Shown: positions 35,926 to 45,428 of the stretch, in pieces | Layout of the letters: every line of letters begins with the position of its first letter | Position numbering within the stretch: position 1 is the stretch's first letter | DNA from: Intestinibacter sp964449895 | Lineage (GTDB): Bacteria; Bacillota; Clostridia; Peptostreptococcales; Peptostreptococcaceae | NCBI GenBank assembly: GCA_964449895.1 | Contig: CAYVBY010000001.1 | Span: 310,001-374,000, forward strand | Length of the DNA stretch: 64,000 bases | Direction: 5' to 3' | Position numbers and translations under genes: made by a program | Notes under the pieces: generated by a model | What the model was told of the DNA's origin: nothing | Seen by the model: the letters and a program-made list of their open reading frames with translations, nothing else | Databases searched by the model: none

Positions 35926-38122
35926 TTTTTCTCATCTCCTTTTCATTTTTTATTATTTGATTCAAAACTTTTAGATATAAACATGGTATTTGTTCTTGTC
36001 TTTTGTTGTTTTCTTCTGTTTTAAAGCTACTTCCTGACATAATGAGCATTTCCTTTGCCCTTGTTATTGCCACATATAGAAGTCTTATTTTCTCTTTTAT
36101 TAAATCTATTTTTATTTGTTTATGATAATTTTGAGTTACCTCTCCATTTACTATAAAATCAATTTTTTCTTTTATTAATGCCTCAGTATTTTTGTATTTC
36201 TCTTTCAAGTACCATTTATCACATTGAAAATTTCCTTCTATGCTATCTGGAAAATTGTATTTAGTTAATTGAAGTAAAAAAACACAATCCCACTCCATCC
36301 CTTTTGATTTATGATAGTTGCATACAGTTATACTACCTGGCTGTGGTTCATATCCATTTATTTCGTATACCACATCAATTATATGATTAAACACTTTATT
36401 TGAACTATCTAATAAAATATTAAGTACTTCTTTAAGAGTTATGTTTGGATTTTCATTTAATAAATATCTTACATAAAAAGCCACATAATATACAAGAGAC
36501 TTTTCTTCCTCCTGTAAATCTAATTTATCTTTTATAAATAAAATAAATTTATCTAATCTAGCTGTCGAATATTCCAAAATCTCACCAATGGATTTTAAAC
36601 CATACTTAAAGCTTTCATACATTTCAGATTCATAATCTATTATTATAGGCTCCAAATCTGTATATAAAAGCTGTTCTACAGAATAATTTTTAAGCATATT
36701 TAAAAAGTCTTTTTTTCCTTCTTTATTATCTGTTTTTATAAACGCCTCTGATAAAGCATTTATTAATTTTTCTAAATTATCGCAATCTATTATGAAATCT
36801 ATTATTTTGGCTAAATTATTTATTACTTTTCTTTTATTTTTAGAATTTGATCCTAGTTCTTCAAATTCTAACTCTTCTTTTTCTAAAACTTTTGCTACTT
36901 GACTAACTTGAGCATTATAAGGGACTAAAATCCCTATACTTTTATTTGGAAAATTTTCTTTTATCCATTTTACTTTTTTTATAGTTTTTTCAATTTCTTC
37001 TATGAAATTTTTATACCAAAACGCACTTATTTGGTATTTATCTGGATTTGGATTTTCCTTATATCCACATCCACCTTCCACAGTTTTTATTTCTATTTCT
37101 TTAAGAGCTTCCCTACATTCTATCTGCTTTAAGTCATTACATACATATTTGACTAGGCTGTTTGCAAGCTTTAGTATATCTTTTGAGCTTCTATTTGACA
37201 TATTCATCTCATAACAATACATTGCCTCTTTCATGAAGCTTTTAAAAAACTTTGGATCTGAAGATGAAAATGTTCCTGTTATACTTTGATTTACATCTCC
37301 AACTCTAACTAAGTTATTGTGCTTTTCACATATTAGCTTTATTATTTTTCCTTGAATTTCATTAGAATCTTGACACTCATCTTCAAATACATATCTATAT
37401 TTATTTTGAAATTTTAATTTCAAATCTTCATCTAATAATAAAGTTTTATAGGCATATATAAGTAAATCATCATAATCTAAAAGCCCATTTTGTTTTAATT
37501 TTTTGTCATAATCCTTGTATATGAAGTTTATAATTTTTAAAAGTCCCTTATTACTACTTTCCATTTCTTCTAATTTTTGCGGACTTATATCGTTATATTT
37601 TAATGAACTTATAGTACTAGATACTAACTCAAAAAATCCATTTTCCCAAGCATCAAGCTGTCTTTGATACCACAATTGACTTTTTTGTTCTTTTAAAAAA
37701 TATCTAAATGCCTTTTCTCCTCCACTTGCTCTAAAAGTATTGATACAATCATTTAATATAATAGTTTTTTGAAGATCATCTGCAATATTAAATTCATCAC
37801 TAAGCATCATTACTTCGGGTTTTTCTTTTATTATTTTTACTGCAAGCGAATGTATAGTCATAACTTCGAATTCATTTGTAGATTCAATATTTTTATCCTC
37901 TAGTATCTTTTTTATTCTACCTTTGAAGTTATTTGCAGCACTATTCATATATGTAAGAACTAGTATTTTCCCTTTTTCATTTTTATTTTCTGCTAGAAGC
38001 TTAGCAACTAAATTAGTAACTATGAAAGTTTTGCCAGCTCCTGGAACTGCAGGCACAGCCATAGTTCCTTCACTGTAATTTATTATAGGTATTTGATCTT
38101 TTCTATAATTTATATCACTCAA
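35918..38122 (-). CDS. UvrD/PcrA-type superfamily 1 DNA helicase
   Basis: A 734-residue helicase with every motif intact: Walker A PGAGKT (27-32), VLTYMNSAANNF, DYDDLLIYAY, Walker B FEDECQDSN, VGDVNQSITG, NMSNRSS, VCNYHKSKGMEWDCVFL and LYVAITRAKEML. It is shorter than AddA and has no nuclease domain; a separate nuclease gene follows with an 8-base overlap. The start is TTG 38122, 8 bases after AAGGAGA, inside the end of the gene before it. It is distinct from ordinary PcrA in its sequence between motifs IV and V and by its operon. Confidence 0.88.
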   Translation of the reverse strand: MSDINYRKDQIPIINYSEGTMAVPAVPGAGKTFIVTNLVAKLLAENKNEKGKILVLTYMNSAANNFKGRIKKILEDKNIESTNEFEVMTIHSLAVKIIKEKPEVMMLSDEFNIADDLQKTIILNDCINTFRASGGEKAFRYFLKEQKSQLWYQRQLDAWENGFFELVSSTISSLKYNDISPQKLEEMESSNKGLLKIINFIYKDYDKKLKQNGLLDYDDLLIYAYKTLLLDEDLKLKFQNKYRYVFEDECQDSNEIQGKIIKLICEKHNNLVRVGDVNQSITGTFSSSDPKFFKSFMKEAMYCYEMNMSNRSSKDILKLANSLVKYVCNDLKQIECREALKEIEIKTVEGGCGYKENPNPDKYQISAFWYKNFIEEIEKTIKKVKWIKENFPNKSIGILVPYNAQVSQVAKVLEKEELEFEELGSNSKNKRKVINNLAKIIDFIIDCDNLEKLINALSEAFIKTDNKEGKKDFLNMLKNYSVEQLLYTDLEPIIIDYESEMYESFKYGLKSIGEILEYSTARLDKFILFIKDKLDLQEEEKSLVYYVAFYVRYLLNENPNITLKEVLNILLDSSNKVFNHIIDVVYEINGYEPQPGSITVCNYHKSKGMEWDCVFLLQLTKYNFPDSIEGNFQCDKWYLKEKYKNTEALIKEKIDFIVNGEVTQNYHKQIKIDLIKEKIRLLYVAITRAKEMLIMSGSSFKTEENNKRQEQIPCLYLKVLNQIIKNEKEMRKNE

Positions 38123-39989
38123 AACTCACATCTCCTTTGTCAATTAATCTAAGTACTAAACTATAAAGTCCACTCTCTTGCATATATCCATTTATAGAAT
38201 AATCGCTTTTATAAGCATATATCTGTTCACAAGATTTCATTAAATTATATACTGTATTGTATAAATAATATCTTTTGTACTCTTCCTCTATTTCACTTGT
38301 ATAAATACTGTCTTCTTTAAATGATTTCTTTAAAACTATTGGATTTGATAAATCCCTTTCTATTTTCATATTCCAAGCATTACTTCCTATATCTACCCAT
38401 ATTTGAATTTTTTTATTCATTTTGTTTGATATATAAGAATAAGGAGTAGTTATAAGAACTTTATCTTGAGATTTTATATCTTCTATATCTCTAGATATAA
38501 AATAATCTTTTATAAATTTTTTAAGCGAAATTATAAATACTTCCTCTTTATTTTTATTATCCTTTAAGTCTAACTTATCTAGACATTCCATAAATGCTTC
38601 ACTTTCTGAAATTATATTTTTACATAGTGATACATTTTTTCTTCCTTCTTTTAAATTAAGTACTTTTTCTATATAAAATTTTATTAAAAATTCACCTATA
38701 CTTAAATTTTCATTTCTTATATTTTGTATATATTTTATAATTTCTATATATTTTTCATTCTTTTCCTTATTTTTGTATATTTCATAAGCGTTTATTCTAT
38801 TTAGATTAAATATAATTTTTATAAAATTTATATATTCTTCTTCCTTTATATATTTTTCTAAGTTACAAAAGATAGCTACTGCTACATATAAAAGATTTCC
38901 ATAAGAATAATCTATTATTTTGCTATCTTTTTTAGTGTTTAAAACTTTTATATAACTTTTTTCAAGATTTTTAGAAATTTCATAATCTAGTATTGGAGTA
39001 TTTATAGGTGTTATTATACAAATATCTCCTTGATTTTCTCCATTATTTATTAGGAATTTAATTTTTTCAATTATTTTGCATATCATTTCACTATAAAGCT
39101 GACTTGATTGATCTAATTCTATTTTAGAAATTTGATTTAATAAATCAAAAATTCCTATATTTAAAAATTCATCATGTCCATCTATTAAATTATCACAAAT
39201 ATATTTCAAATCATTTTTTATAAACGAAGAAAAATATCCACTATTATTCATATAAAGATAAATTTCTTTTTCATTTTTATCAAATAAATCTATTAAATTC
39301 GCTTCACATACACTTATATTTTGTAAATCATCTACAAATATATAGTCATATCTATTTGTAATATGTTTAAAATAAAGTTCATCTTTTAGTAGATAATTAT
39401 TATATAAATAAACACTTAAACTATTATCTACCATTGAATTTTTAAGAATTTCATCTATATAATCTTTTATAATTTCCTGCATTTGACTATATGAAAACTT
39501 ATCTATATTATTTTTATTTTGTTTTGAGTTATATATTTTTTCTCCTATAGTTTTATAATCTATATTATTAAAAAGTGCATGATCTAAGTTATTTACTATA
39601 TTAGAAGCTATAGATTTATTAGTCCCTGTAATATCTGCAAAATAATTATTATGACTTCTATTATTTTCAACTTTAGCTTCAAAAATATAAGTTTTTAAAT
39701 TAGTAGATATAAAAATAGGAGCTAAACTTTTACTTGATATTATATTTAGAGAACTCGATATAAGAGGCCAATATTTATTTATCTCCTCTTTAACAAATTG
39801 ACTATACGTACATATTTTTATTTCTTCACTTATATTAACATCAATTTGTCTAATGTAATTTAATCTAACTACATTATTGTCAACTAACATCAATATATTA
39901 TTTGATTTAAAGTTATTCTTTTTTATTATTTCCGTATATTTTTTTAAAAGATTTTGTCTATCTTCTATATTAGTAAATAAATACTTCAC
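38115..39989 (-). CDS. Helicase-like protein lacking Walker A, possible RecC/AddB-like scaffold
   Basis: A 624-residue protein I do not recognise by name. It keeps a helicase motif II-like DDLQN (YDYIFVDDLQNISVCEANLI), a motif Ia-like TYSQF and a late VDIGSNAWNMKIERDLSNP block that recalls the C-terminal part of UvrD/AddB proteins. There is no GKT/GKS anywhere, so it cannot bind ATP in the usual way. GTG 39989 was chosen because AAGGTG lies 5 bases upstream; the longer frame starts inside a hairpin. Overlap with the active helicase suggests a non-catalytic subunit of one complex. Confidence 0.65.
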   Translation of the reverse strand: MKYLFTNIEDRQNLLKKYTEIIKKNNFKSNNILMLVDNNVVRLNYIRQIDVNISEEIKICTYSQFVKEEINKYWPLISSSLNIISSKSLAPIFISTNLKTYIFEAKVENNRSHNNYFADITGTNKSIASNIVNNLDHALFNNIDYKTIGEKIYNSKQNKNNIDKFSYSQMQEIIKDYIDEILKNSMVDNSLSVYLYNNYLLKDELYFKHITNRYDYIFVDDLQNISVCEANLIDLFDKNEKEIYLYMNNSGYFSSFIKNDLKYICDNLIDGHDEFLNIGIFDLLNQISKIELDQSSQLYSEMICKIIEKIKFLINNGENQGDICIITPINTPILDYEISKNLEKSYIKVLNTKKDSKIIDYSYGNLLYVAVAIFCNLEKYIKEEEYINFIKIIFNLNRINAYEIYKNKEKNEKYIEIIKYIQNIRNENLSIGEFLIKFYIEKVLNLKEGRKNVSLCKNIISESEAFMECLDKLDLKDNKNKEEVFIISLKKFIKDYFISRDIEDIKSQDKVLITTPYSYISNKMNKKIQIWVDIGSNAWNMKIERDLSNPIVLKKSFKEDSIYTSEIEEEYKRYYLYNTVYNLMKSCEQIYAYKSDYSINGYMQESGLYSLVLRLIDKGDVSFE

Positions 39990-40049
39990 TTTTTCACCTT
40001 CTTCTAAAAGATAAAGCCTGCATTTTTGCAAGCTTTACCAATATTATAT

Positions 40050-41015
40050 TTAAATAACTTCCTTTAACACATTTAATACATTTTTATAGAATATATGTTC
40101 TATTTCTTCTTCCGTAAATCCTTCTTTTTTAAGTTTTTCTGCTAAAATTTGTATTTTTGAAGCATCTTTCATCTCAACCTGACAATCAATTCCATCAAAA
40201 TCACTTCCAAGACCTATCACTTCTATCCCACCTATATTTCTTATATGTTTTATATGATTTATCATATCTTTTATTTTGGCCTCCGATTTTGATTTTGCAT
40301 TTTGATCTAAAAATAAAGAGTAAAAGTTAATTCCCATTACTCCTCCTCTATCTGCAAGTTTTTTTATCATATCATCTGTTAAATTTCTTCTGTGATTACA
40401 AATACTTCTTGCATTTGAATGACTTGCAACAAATGGTTTTTTAGTATTATTTAAAATATCATAAAAACCGCCATCAGATAAATGTGAGACATCTATTACT
40501 ATACCAAGTCTTTCCATTTCTTCTATAAATTCAAATCCTTGTTTTTTAAGTCCTCTATCTAATATCAGTTTATCATCTATTATTTGATTCGGAAACGCAA
40601 GCTCGTTTTCATAATTCCACGTTAAAGTCATCATTCTAACACCTAATCTATAGAAATTTCTAAGAAGTTCAATCTTCCCTCTACAACATGCACCTTCTTC
40701 TATAGATAAAATTGCTGACATTTTATTTTCATTTATATTTTTTAATATATCCTCATACTTTAATACAAGACCTATATCATCTTTATTTTTTTCAATTTCA
40801 TTATGAAATAAATCTACAGTTCTCATACAATTAATCAAACTATCTTCCTGTTCCATATCAGTATAAGCTGCAAATACTTGAAGCATATAATCGCCCTTTT
40901 TCATTTTATCTATATCTACAGATAAATTGTTTGATTTCAACTCATAATTAAAATTATTGTCTCTTCTATCTAAAATTTCTTTCATAGTATCGCAGTGCAT
41001 ATCGACAACTTTCAT
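40050..41015 (-). CDS. Membrane dipeptidase family (renal dipeptidase-like, M19) enzyme
   Basis: A 321-residue zinc amidohydrolase of the M19 type. It has DMHCDTM (His/Asp metal ligands), the bridging Glu in SIEEG, VIDVSHLSD, VASHSNAR with HRRNL, and GLGSDFDG. M19 enzymes cut dipeptides, including those with a C-terminal D-residue such as peptidoglycan fragments. ATG 41015 is 8 bases from GGGAGG. No signal peptide is visible despite the family name, so it is cytoplasmic. The serine hydrolase gene lies 24 bases upstream. Confidence 0.88.
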   Translation of the reverse strand: MKVVDMHCDTMKEILDRRDNNFNYELKSNNLSVDIDKMKKGDYMLQVFAAYTDMEQEDSLINCMRTVDLFHNEIEKNKDDIGLVLKYEDILKNINENKMSAILSIEEGACCRGKIELLRNFYRLGVRMMTLTWNYENELAFPNQIIDDKLILDRGLKKQGFEFIEEMERLGIVIDVSHLSDGGFYDILNNTKKPFVASHSNARSICNHRRNLTDDMIKKLADRGGVMGINFYSLFLDQNAKSKSEAKIKDMINHIKHIRNIGGIEVIGLGSDFDGIDCQVEMKDASKIQILAEKLKKEGFTEEEIEHIFYKNVLNVLKEVI

Positions 41016-41039
41016 ATTATATCCTCCCAATTAAATTTA

Positions 41040-41807
41040 TTATTTATTTCTTTTGTAAATTTCTAAACTTATATCTTGCATAACTCTTTCAAAGTTTGGA
41101 ACATCCACATTATTACTTAAAAAACAAATTATAAAAGGTTCTTTTGCAAAAACTATACCTACATCATGAGTAATATTAGTATCTTCTCCAGTTTTGTGAG
41201 CTATTTGAACTTTGTTTGGATTTGAACTTAAGAAAAAAGGTATTTTCCCATTTAATCTTTGATTTTTTAAAACTTCTAACATTTTAGCTGAAGCTTTCTT
41301 TGAAACTAAAGTTCCATTATATATCTTTTCCAATAATATTCCCATATCTTCTGCACTAGTATAATTTTCTAGCCCCTTGCTTGCTCCCTCTGCGTCAAAC
41401 ATTTTTCGATTTAATACAGTATTTGTTAAATTGTTTTTCTTTATAAAATTATTTATATTTTCTATTTCGCATCTATCTATAAGAATATTTGTAGCATAAT
41501 TATCGCTAAGTATTATCATAAGTGTATACAAATCTTTAAGCTTAACTTCTAAACCCTCCTCTAAGTAATTTAATGCACCACAAGAAGGGACCTTGTCCTC
41601 ATTTTTAGTAGTAAACACTTCATATTCTGATATTTTTTTATTTTCTATTTGATTAAATACTTCACCTAATACTGTTAATTTTATTAAACTTGCAGCCAAC
41701 ATAGGTTCTTTTTCATTATATTTTAAAACCTCATTCGTAACTAAATTCTTATAATAAAATCCTATATTCCCATTTATTTTTTCTAATCTATTTATTATAT
41801 TTTCCAT
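41040..41807 (-). CDS. Class A beta-lactamase-like serine hydrolase lacking the Glu166 motif
   Basis: A 255-residue protein with the active-site motifs SLIK (SxxK), SDN (LSDNYATN) and KTG (AHKTGED). It has no signal peptide and no ExxLN omega-loop motif: where it should be, the sequence reads RKMFDAEGASKGLEN. It therefore probably does not give efficient penicillin hydrolysis. A peptidase or esterase role inside the cell is more likely, in line with the dipeptidase next to it. AGGAGG precedes the ATG. Confidence 0.75.
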   Translation of the reverse strand: MENIINRLEKINGNIGFYYKNLVTNEVLKYNEKEPMLAASLIKLTVLGEVFNQIENKKISEYEVFTTKNEDKVPSCGALNYLEEGLEVKLKDLYTLMIILSDNYATNILIDRCEIENINNFIKKNNLTNTVLNRKMFDAEGASKGLENYTSAEDMGILLEKIYNGTLVSKKASAKMLEVLKNQRLNGKIPFFLSSNPNKVQIAHKTGEDTNITHDVGIVFAKEPFIICFLSNNVDVPNFERVMQDISLEIYKRNK

Positions 41808-41890
41808 TGATATCCTCCTAAAACTTATCTTGCTAATATTATATCTTATGAAAGTATACTTTTCATTGTGTTATAAATAATTTTTACATA

Positions 41891-41931
41891 TTAAAAGAAG
41901 TTCCTATTTCAAAAAAGGAACTTCTTTTAAT
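41891..41931 (-). terminator. Terminator between permease and serine hydrolase
   Basis: TTAAAAGAAGTTCCT/AGGAACTTCTTTTAA perfect 15-bp stem, ending the permease transcript on the - strand. Confidence 0.85.
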
Positions 41932-42038
41932 AGATATAAATTATATTCATTTAAAAATTGTAGATAATTATCATTTCCGTCAGTGTATTTCAAAGAAATC
42001 TATATCTTAAATAAATCTTTAGAATAAAGATTTATTTA

Positions 42039-43412
42039 TTAAACAATAAACATTGCAACTATTGTAGTTACTACAAATCCTATAATAATAGGTTTAAAGT
42101 TTCTCTTAGCCAATTCTATTGGACTTACTCCACAAATAGCTGCTGCTGAAATTAGTGCCCAAGGAACTAAACATCCTCCTCCAGTCCATATAGCTGCAAT
42201 TTGTCCTAAGGCGCATAAAGTTCCAACACTTCCATTTATAGCTGTTCCAAATACAGAAGCTAAAGATCCTACTAATGATATTCCCGAAAATCCAGATCCA
42301 TCAAGTCCTGTAATAGCTCCTACTACTGTTTGTATACTACAAACTGCAAATGTATTAAGAGGAACCATATTAGATAAAACTATTCCCATATCAGATAATA
42401 ATCCCTGAGAATTTTTTGGTAAAACATCACCTAATACTGCTTGCAAAGGTGCAATCTCTCCCATATAGAAAAAAGCTGCTATTGGGATTATTGCTGCAAA
42501 TATTTTTATTCCAAATACAAATCCATCAATTATATTTTTACAAGTTGTATCAAAACATTTTCTACCATGATTCATAATATTTATAATTATAATTAAAACA
42601 ATGGCAGTTCCTCCTAGTAATGCTGAAGCATCTCCTCCTTTTAAATCTAGCAAATACATAAAAACTAAATCTAAAATAAATCCTATAAGTACTAAAAAAG
42701 TAGCAATTTTAGAATTAGTATTAAATTCAATAGATTCTTCTTGCTTAACATCTTCTAGTTCTGTTTTAAAGATACCTTTTTTAATATCTCTTCTAAGATC
42801 TAAAAATGCAACTGAAATAGTAACTATAGCCATAACCCAAAAAAGAAGCATCCCTTGACTTATTACATCAAAAACTTCAATTCCTGCTGCGCTTGCAGTT
42901 ATAGCTGGTGCACCTTGAATAACAAAATCTGTAGATAATGCTAATCCATGACCAAATAGATTAAGAGCCATTGCCACACCTATTGCTGGAAGACCAGCTT
43001 TTATAGCTACTGGTAAAAAAATGGCTCCCACTAAGGCTACTGCAGGTGTTGGCCAGAAAAACCATGAAAGTAACATCATAACTATCCCCACTACAAAAAA
43101 AGCAGTCGTTGGAGTTTTTATAAGTTTTGAGAAAGGTTTAACCATATAGTTTATAGCATAATTATCTTCTAAAGCTTTAGATAAAGCTACCATAATAGCT
43201 ATAATTAATATTATCGGTCCTAATTCTCCAAGCGAAACAATTAAAGAATTAAATACTGCACATAATGCTTTAAATATATCATTTGTATAAAATATGCCTA
43301 ATGAAAATATCCCTAAAACACAAGGAATTACTATATCTTTTTTCATAATCATAGTAATTAAAATTATGAATATGAACAAAATATAAATATAATGCGCTCC
43401 TGTTAAAAACAT
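42039..43412 (-). CDS. Multi-span permease of unknown substrate, ion-transporter-like
   Basis: A 457-residue membrane protein with about 11-12 hydrophobic segments. Small-residue-rich re-entrant stretches (LVGAIFLPVAIKAGLPAIGV and the AICGVSPIELAKRN end) are typical of anion or Na+-coupled carriers of the ion-transporter type. I cannot place it in a named family with confidence. A substrate such as dicarboxylate, citrate or amino acid is possible. AAGGAG precedes the ATG, and it has its own terminator. Confidence 0.6.
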   Translation of the reverse strand: MFLTGAHYIYILFIFIILITMIMKKDIVIPCVLGIFSLGIFYTNDIFKALCAVFNSLIVSLGELGPIILIIAIMVALSKALEDNYAINYMVKPFSKLIKTPTTAFFVVGIVMMLLSWFFWPTPAVALVGAIFLPVAIKAGLPAIGVAMALNLFGHGLALSTDFVIQGAPAITASAAGIEVFDVISQGMLLFWVMAIVTISVAFLDLRRDIKKGIFKTELEDVKQEESIEFNTNSKIATFLVLIGFILDLVFMYLLDLKGGDASALLGGTAIVLIIIINIMNHGRKCFDTTCKNIIDGFVFGIKIFAAIIPIAAFFYMGEIAPLQAVLGDVLPKNSQGLLSDMGIVLSNMVPLNTFAVCSIQTVVGAITGLDGSGFSGISLVGSLASVFGTAINGSVGTLCALGQIAAIWTGGGCLVPWALISAAAICGVSPIELAKRNFKPIIIGFVVTTIVAMFIV

Positions 43413-43639
43413 ATTTTTTCTCCTTATTTAAATTTAATATAGTAGCATTATATGTTTATATTTAAATTTAGTTACAATTTAAATTTCATTATCTATTTAT
43501 ATATTTATATCAAATATATATGTAAATATTTTCCATAAATTTAATTAGAAAATCCATTTAAAATAGCTTATTTAGTATTTACATTTCTTAATTAAAAGAG
43601 TAAAATGATTTTACTATGATTATAGAAAGGGAAAATTTT

Positions 43640-44425
43640 ATGAGAGAAGAATATCAGCTAGTACAAAAAAAAGAAATTTTAAGATTCGCTCTTTTCTTAG
43701 GTGAGCTTATGCTGACAAACGGTGTAGAAACTTCACGTGCTGAAGACAGTGTTTTAAGAGTATGTGCCTCTCGTGGTTATCATCATATCAATGCATATAC
43801 ATCTCCTACATGTATAATAATTGCTGATGATAAATTTGATGGATTGTCATTTATGAGGACTATAAAACGTAGAGGTATTGATTTAAACAAAATAGATTTA
43901 TTAAACAATTTATCTAGAAAATTTGTTGAAAACCCAGATATGACTACTTCTGAAGCTATAAAAGAATTGAAAAGAATTTCAAGTTTACCTGCTCCATATA
44001 ATATAATACCTTTTTATGCAGCAACAGGTCTAGCTTCTGCATGCTTTGCATACTTAATCGGTGGTACTACTGTTGCAGATTTTCTACTTACTTTAATAAT
44101 ATCAGTAATAGGTACTATAATATACGATGGAATTTTAAAAATAAATTATCTTACTTTTATATCAACTTTGATATCATCTTTTGCTATAGCTACCTTTGGT
44201 ATTACATTTTGCCAAATAGGAATATTACAAGATCCTAAAATGCTTATAGTAGGTTCTATAATGCCCCTACTTCCTGGAGTTGCCTTTGTAAAAGGTCTTA
44301 GAGATTTAATATCTGGGGATTTAGTTTCTGGAATCTCGCGTGTATTTGAAGCCTTTTTAATAGCAGCTGCCATTGCCATTGGAGTAGGTTCAGTACTTGA
44401 TTTTTGGATCAAATTTGGAGGTTAG
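43640..44425 (+). CDS. ThrE-type threonine/serine exporter, large subunit (DUF1212)
   Basis: A 261-residue protein. A cytoplasmic N-terminal domain (LMLTNGVETSRAEDSVLRV ... YTSPTCIIIA) is followed by five membrane segments. This is the ThrE/DUF1212 layout; ThrE of Corynebacterium exports threonine and serine. ATG 43640 is preferred over 43616 because AAAGGGA lies upstream at normal spacing. The small partner starts 4 bases after its stop. Confidence 0.8.
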   Translation: MREEYQLVQKKEILRFALFLGELMLTNGVETSRAEDSVLRVCASRGYHHINAYTSPTCIIIADDKFDGLSFMRTIKRRGIDLNKIDLLNNLSRKFVENPDMTTSEAIKELKRISSLPAPYNIIPFYAATGLASACFAYLIGGTTVADFLLTLIISVIGTIIYDGILKINYLTFISTLISSFAIATFGITFCQIGILQDPKMLIVGSIMPLLPGVAFVKGLRDLISGDLVSGISRVFEAFLIAAAIAIGVGSVLDFWIKFGG

Positions 44426-44429
44426 ATAA

Positions 44430-44918
44430 ATGACTTTTTTAGATTTATTAATAAATTTTATATTTTCATATTTGGCAACGGTAGGATTTTCTGTATTTTT
44501 TAATGCGCCTAAAAAATCCTTACATCTTTGTGGTATTATAGGTGGAATTGGATGGTCAGTTTATATACTATTATCTCCTATTGCAGGAGCTATGTTTTCT
44601 ATAGTTGTAGCTTCAGCTGTTATTTCACTGCTTAGTGAAATATTTGCTCGCAAAAAGAAATATCCTGCAATTAACTTTATAATTCCTGGAATTTTACCAT
44701 TAGTTCCTGGACTTGGATTATATAATACTATGTACGCTTTAGTTCAAGAAGATTATGCTTTATTTGCTTCAACTGGAACAGACAGTATCTTAAAAAGCTG
44801 CGGAATTGCAATTGGAATTTTAATAATAACATCTCTTACTAAAACTTATTATATAATTCTAAAAAAAATAAAAGAAAAAAAGATAGAAAAAATAGAAGAA
44901 AATATAGATACAAATTAA
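44430..44918 (+). CDS. ThrE-type exporter, small subunit (DUF3815/ThrE_2)
   Basis: A 162-residue protein with four to five membrane segments (FIIPGILPLVPGLGLYNTMY) and a basic/acidic tail. It is the split C-terminal half of ThrE proteins and needs the preceding gene product. Its GGAGG lies within the end of the upstream gene, so translation is coupled. Confidence 0.8.
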   Translation: MTFLDLLINFIFSYLATVGFSVFFNAPKKSLHLCGIIGGIGWSVYILLSPIAGAMFSIVVASAVISLLSEIFARKKKYPAINFIIPGILPLVPGLGLYNTMYALVQEDYALFASTGTDSILKSCGIAIGILIITSLTKTYYIILKKIKEKKIEKIEENIDTN

Positions 44919-44945
44919 AAAAATTCATAATATAAATATTTAATT

Positions 44946-44985
44946 AAAAAGGAAGAGCTATAAAAAATAAACTCTTCCTTATTTT
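44946..44985. terminator. Bidirectional terminator between ThrE-type and RseC genes
   Basis: AAGGAAGAG/CTCTTCCTT hairpin with A and T tracts on both sides. Confidence 0.8.
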
Positions 44986-44987
44986 AA

Positions 44988-45416
44988 TTAAATAATTTTT
45001 ACTACTATAGGAATATAATCTCTACTATCTCTATATTTTTTATCATTTTTCTTAAGGTAAAGATAAGCTAATAATGTACAAAGTAATCCACATATACCAC
45101 TTATTATTTCAAGTGGTCCTTGATATGATATATAATTAAGTAAATAAAAACTAGCAGATGTACCTACCATTAAAAATACTAATGGTAACATATATGCAAG
45201 CATTGTAGCCTTCATTACTTTTATAGTTTCCATGCTAACTTCTACATGATCTCCTACTTTAGCTCCTATTTGATTATCTACCTCTACTAATAAATCTTGT
45301 GTTTCAGAACTTAATTTTGCACATTTTCCACATGATGAACATGCTGAATGACGTTGCATAAGCATTTTAGCAGTTTTGTTATCTACTATTTCAACTATAA
45401 AACCTTGTTGATTCAT
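44988..45416 (-). CDS. SoxR-reducing system protein RseC family
   Basis: A 142-residue membrane protein. Its N-terminal beta domain carries the cysteine set SACSSCGKC, and two membrane helices (ATMLAYMLPLVFLMVGTSASF and the following GICGLLCTLLAYLYL) complete it. RseC proteins link to Rnf-type electron transport. ATG 45416 is 8 bases from GGGGG. It lies 12 bases behind the CsoR-like gene in one operon. Confidence 0.82.
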   Translation of the reverse strand: MNQQGFIVEIVDNKTAKMLMQRHSACSSCGKCAKLSSETQDLLVEVDNQIGAKVGDHVEVSMETIKVMKATMLAYMLPLVFLMVGTSASFYLLNYISYQGPLEIISGICGLLCTLLAYLYLKKNDKKYRDSRDYIPIVVKII

Positions 45417-45428
45417 CAATACATCCCC

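Noticed and set aside
41040..41807. Antibiotic-resistance beta-lactamase
   Set aside because: No signal peptide and no ExxLN omega-loop motif, so it is described as a beta-lactamase-like hydrolase only.
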